DNA of 64,000 bases, taken from NCBI GenBank assembly GCA_945957365.1, contig CAMFKI010000004.1:1-64000 (forward strand), read 5' to 3'. The position numbers were made by a program, and so were the translations under genes. The notes under the pieces are model-generated. The model saw nothing but the letters and a program-made list of their open reading frames with translations, made no database searches and was not told the origin of the DNA. Of the stretch, positions 63,057 through 64,000 are shown one piece after another (the first letter of the stretch is position 1; each line of letters opens with the position of its first letter). Source of the stretch: an uncultured Alphaproteobacteria bacterium (lineage in GTDB: Bacteria; Pseudomonadota; Alphaproteobacteria; Rhizobiales; Aestuariivirgaceae).

Positions 63057-63997
63057 TGGCTGTCCTCCTCATCGCCGAACACGACAATGCGTCGATCAAG
63101 GACGCCACCCACAAGGCGCTCACCGCCGCGGCCCAGCTGGGCGGCGACGTCCATGTGCTGGTCGCCGGCAACAATGCCGGCGCTGCCGCAGCACAGGCCG
63201 CGAAGCTCGCGGGCGTGAAGAAGGTGCTGCACGTCGACTCGGCCGCGCTCGAGCGGCCGCTGGCCGAGCCGATGGCCGCCATGATCGTGGCGCTGGCGCC
63301 GGCCTATGACCACATCGTCTCGCCCGCCACCGGCAACGGCAAGAACTTCATGCCGCGCGTTGCAGCACTCCTCGACGTGATGCAGGTCTCCGACATCGCC
63401 GAAGTGAAGTCGCCCGACACCTTCGTGCGCCTGATCTATGCCGGCAACGCGGTGCAGACCGTGCAGTCGACCGACGCCAAGAAGGTCATCACCGTGCGCA
63501 CCGCCTCCTTCCCCGCCACGGGCGAGGGTGGTGCGGCGGAAGTCGTGAAGATGGATGCCGTGGCGGACCCGGGCCTCTCCTCCTACAAGGGCGAGAACCT
63601 GTCGAAGTCGGACCGCCCGGAACTCACCTCGGCCAAGATCGTCGTCTCCGGCGGCCGCGGCATGCAGAACGGCGAAAACTTCAAGCTGCTGGAATCGGTG
63701 GCCTCCAAGCTCAACGCCGCGGTGGGCGCCTCGCGCGCCGCGGTCGATGCGGGCTATGTGCCGAACGACTACCAGGTCGGCCAGACCGGCAAGGTGGTCG
63801 CCCCCGACCTCTACATCGCGGTCGGCATCTCGGGCGCCATCCAGCACCTCGCCGGCATGAAGGACTCGAAGATCATCGTCGCCATCAACAAGGACGAGGA
63901 AGCCCCGATCTTCCAGGTGGCGGACTTCGGCCTGGTCGGCGACCTGTTCACCGCCGTCCCGGAATTCGATGCGGAACTCGCCAAGCTCGGCAAGTGA
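63056..63997 (+). CDS. etfA: Electron transfer flavoprotein, alpha subunit
   Basis: The 313-residue subunit binds FAD. Its C-terminal signature [20 protein letters not shown] is followed by [20 protein letters not shown], and the protein ends 3 bases before the window edge, so the gene is complete. The FAD-binding SGGRGM block lies near residue 199. It partners with EtfB. Confidence 0.96.
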   Translation: MAVLLIAEHDNASIKDATHKALTAAAQLGGDVHVLVAGNNAGAAAAQAAKLAGVKKVLHVDSAALERPLAEPMAAMIVALAPAYDHIVSPATGNGKNFMPRVAALLDVMQVSDIAEVKSPDTFVRLIYAGNAVQTVQSTDAKKVITVRTASFPATGEGGAAEVVKMDAVADPGLSSYKGENLSKSDRPELTSAKIVVSGGRGMQNGENFKLLESVASKLNAAVGASRAAVDAGYVPNDYQVGQTGKVVAPDLYIAVGISGAIQHLAGMKDSKIIVAINKDEEAPIFQVADFGLVGDLFTAVPEFDAELAKLGK

Positions 63998-64000
63998 TCG

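Overview
The window is 64 kb of dense, GC-rich bacterial chromosome. Gene content and order point to an alphaproteobacterium, most likely Hyphomicrobiales (Rhizobiales). The evidence is the lptD-surA-pdxA-rsmA block facing a fabD-fabG-acpP-fabF-mltG-yicC-gmk block, a DUF2794 gene, a PhnW/PhnA/PhnY phosphonate set, an ethylmalonyl-CoA pathway pair and adjacent etfBA. I recognised no phage, plasmid, transposase, CRISPR, rRNA or tRNA gene. The genus cannot be fixed from this sequence.

Layout. 1-2343: the end of glutathione-dependent formaldehyde dehydrogenase, S-formylglutathione hydrolase, and a LacI-type repressor with an operator inside its own promoter. 2350-9153: pepA, then the divergent envelope/housekeeping operon lptD-surA-pdxA-rsmA. 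9173-17998: a secreted phosphoesterase, then gmk, yicC, mltG, fabF, acpP, fabG and fabD on the minus strand, with one DUF4893 gene inserted on the plus strand. 18076-23697: an accessory catabolic-looking region (PLP dehydratase, two reductases, GNAT, HDAC-like deacetylase, class III aminotransferase). 23905-32155: phosphonate degradation (phnW, phnA, phnY) with a Na/Pi-type transporter, a metallophosphoesterase, a divergent LysR regulator and a nitrilase-family amidase. 32190-36607: LemA, DUF2207 and an ABC-F protein. 36626-40842: the thiBPQ thiamin importer under a TPP riboswitch, with divergent thiamin diphosphokinase. 40835-43872: an rRNA uracil methyltransferase, a small unknown protein and a flavin amine oxidase. 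43865-48416: a compact minus-strand operon (sarcosine-oxidase-like flavoenzyme, pyridoxal kinase, DUF429 protein, a FolD homologue with altered catalytic residues, PLP dehydratase). 48534-50443: CitE-family lyase/thioesterase plus mesaconyl-CoA hydratase. 50551-52252: epmA and efp. 52474-64000: htpG, a possible small RNA, DUF2794, a Bax-inhibitor family protein, phhB, thpR, a GDSL esterase, a YbbA/YbbP-type ABC system, cobalamin adenosyltransferase, rhomboid protease and etfBA.

How it fits together. Several modules suggest one-carbon and C2/C3 acyl-CoA metabolism: formaldehyde detoxification, an N-methyl/amine oxidase beside a FolD-like enzyme, ethylmalonyl-CoA pathway enzymes, cobalamin adenosylation and ETF. 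Phosphorus scavenging is represented by 2-aminoethylphosphonate degradation coupled to a phosphate transporter. The least ordinary points are the FolD homologue in which the catalytic Lys is Gln and the neighbouring Asp is Glu, sitting in a five-gene operon; a double inverted-repeat operator between phnW and its LysR regulator; a candidate small RNA upstream of htpG; and two families of palindromic intergenic repeats, one of which lies inside two operons directly behind the first gene.
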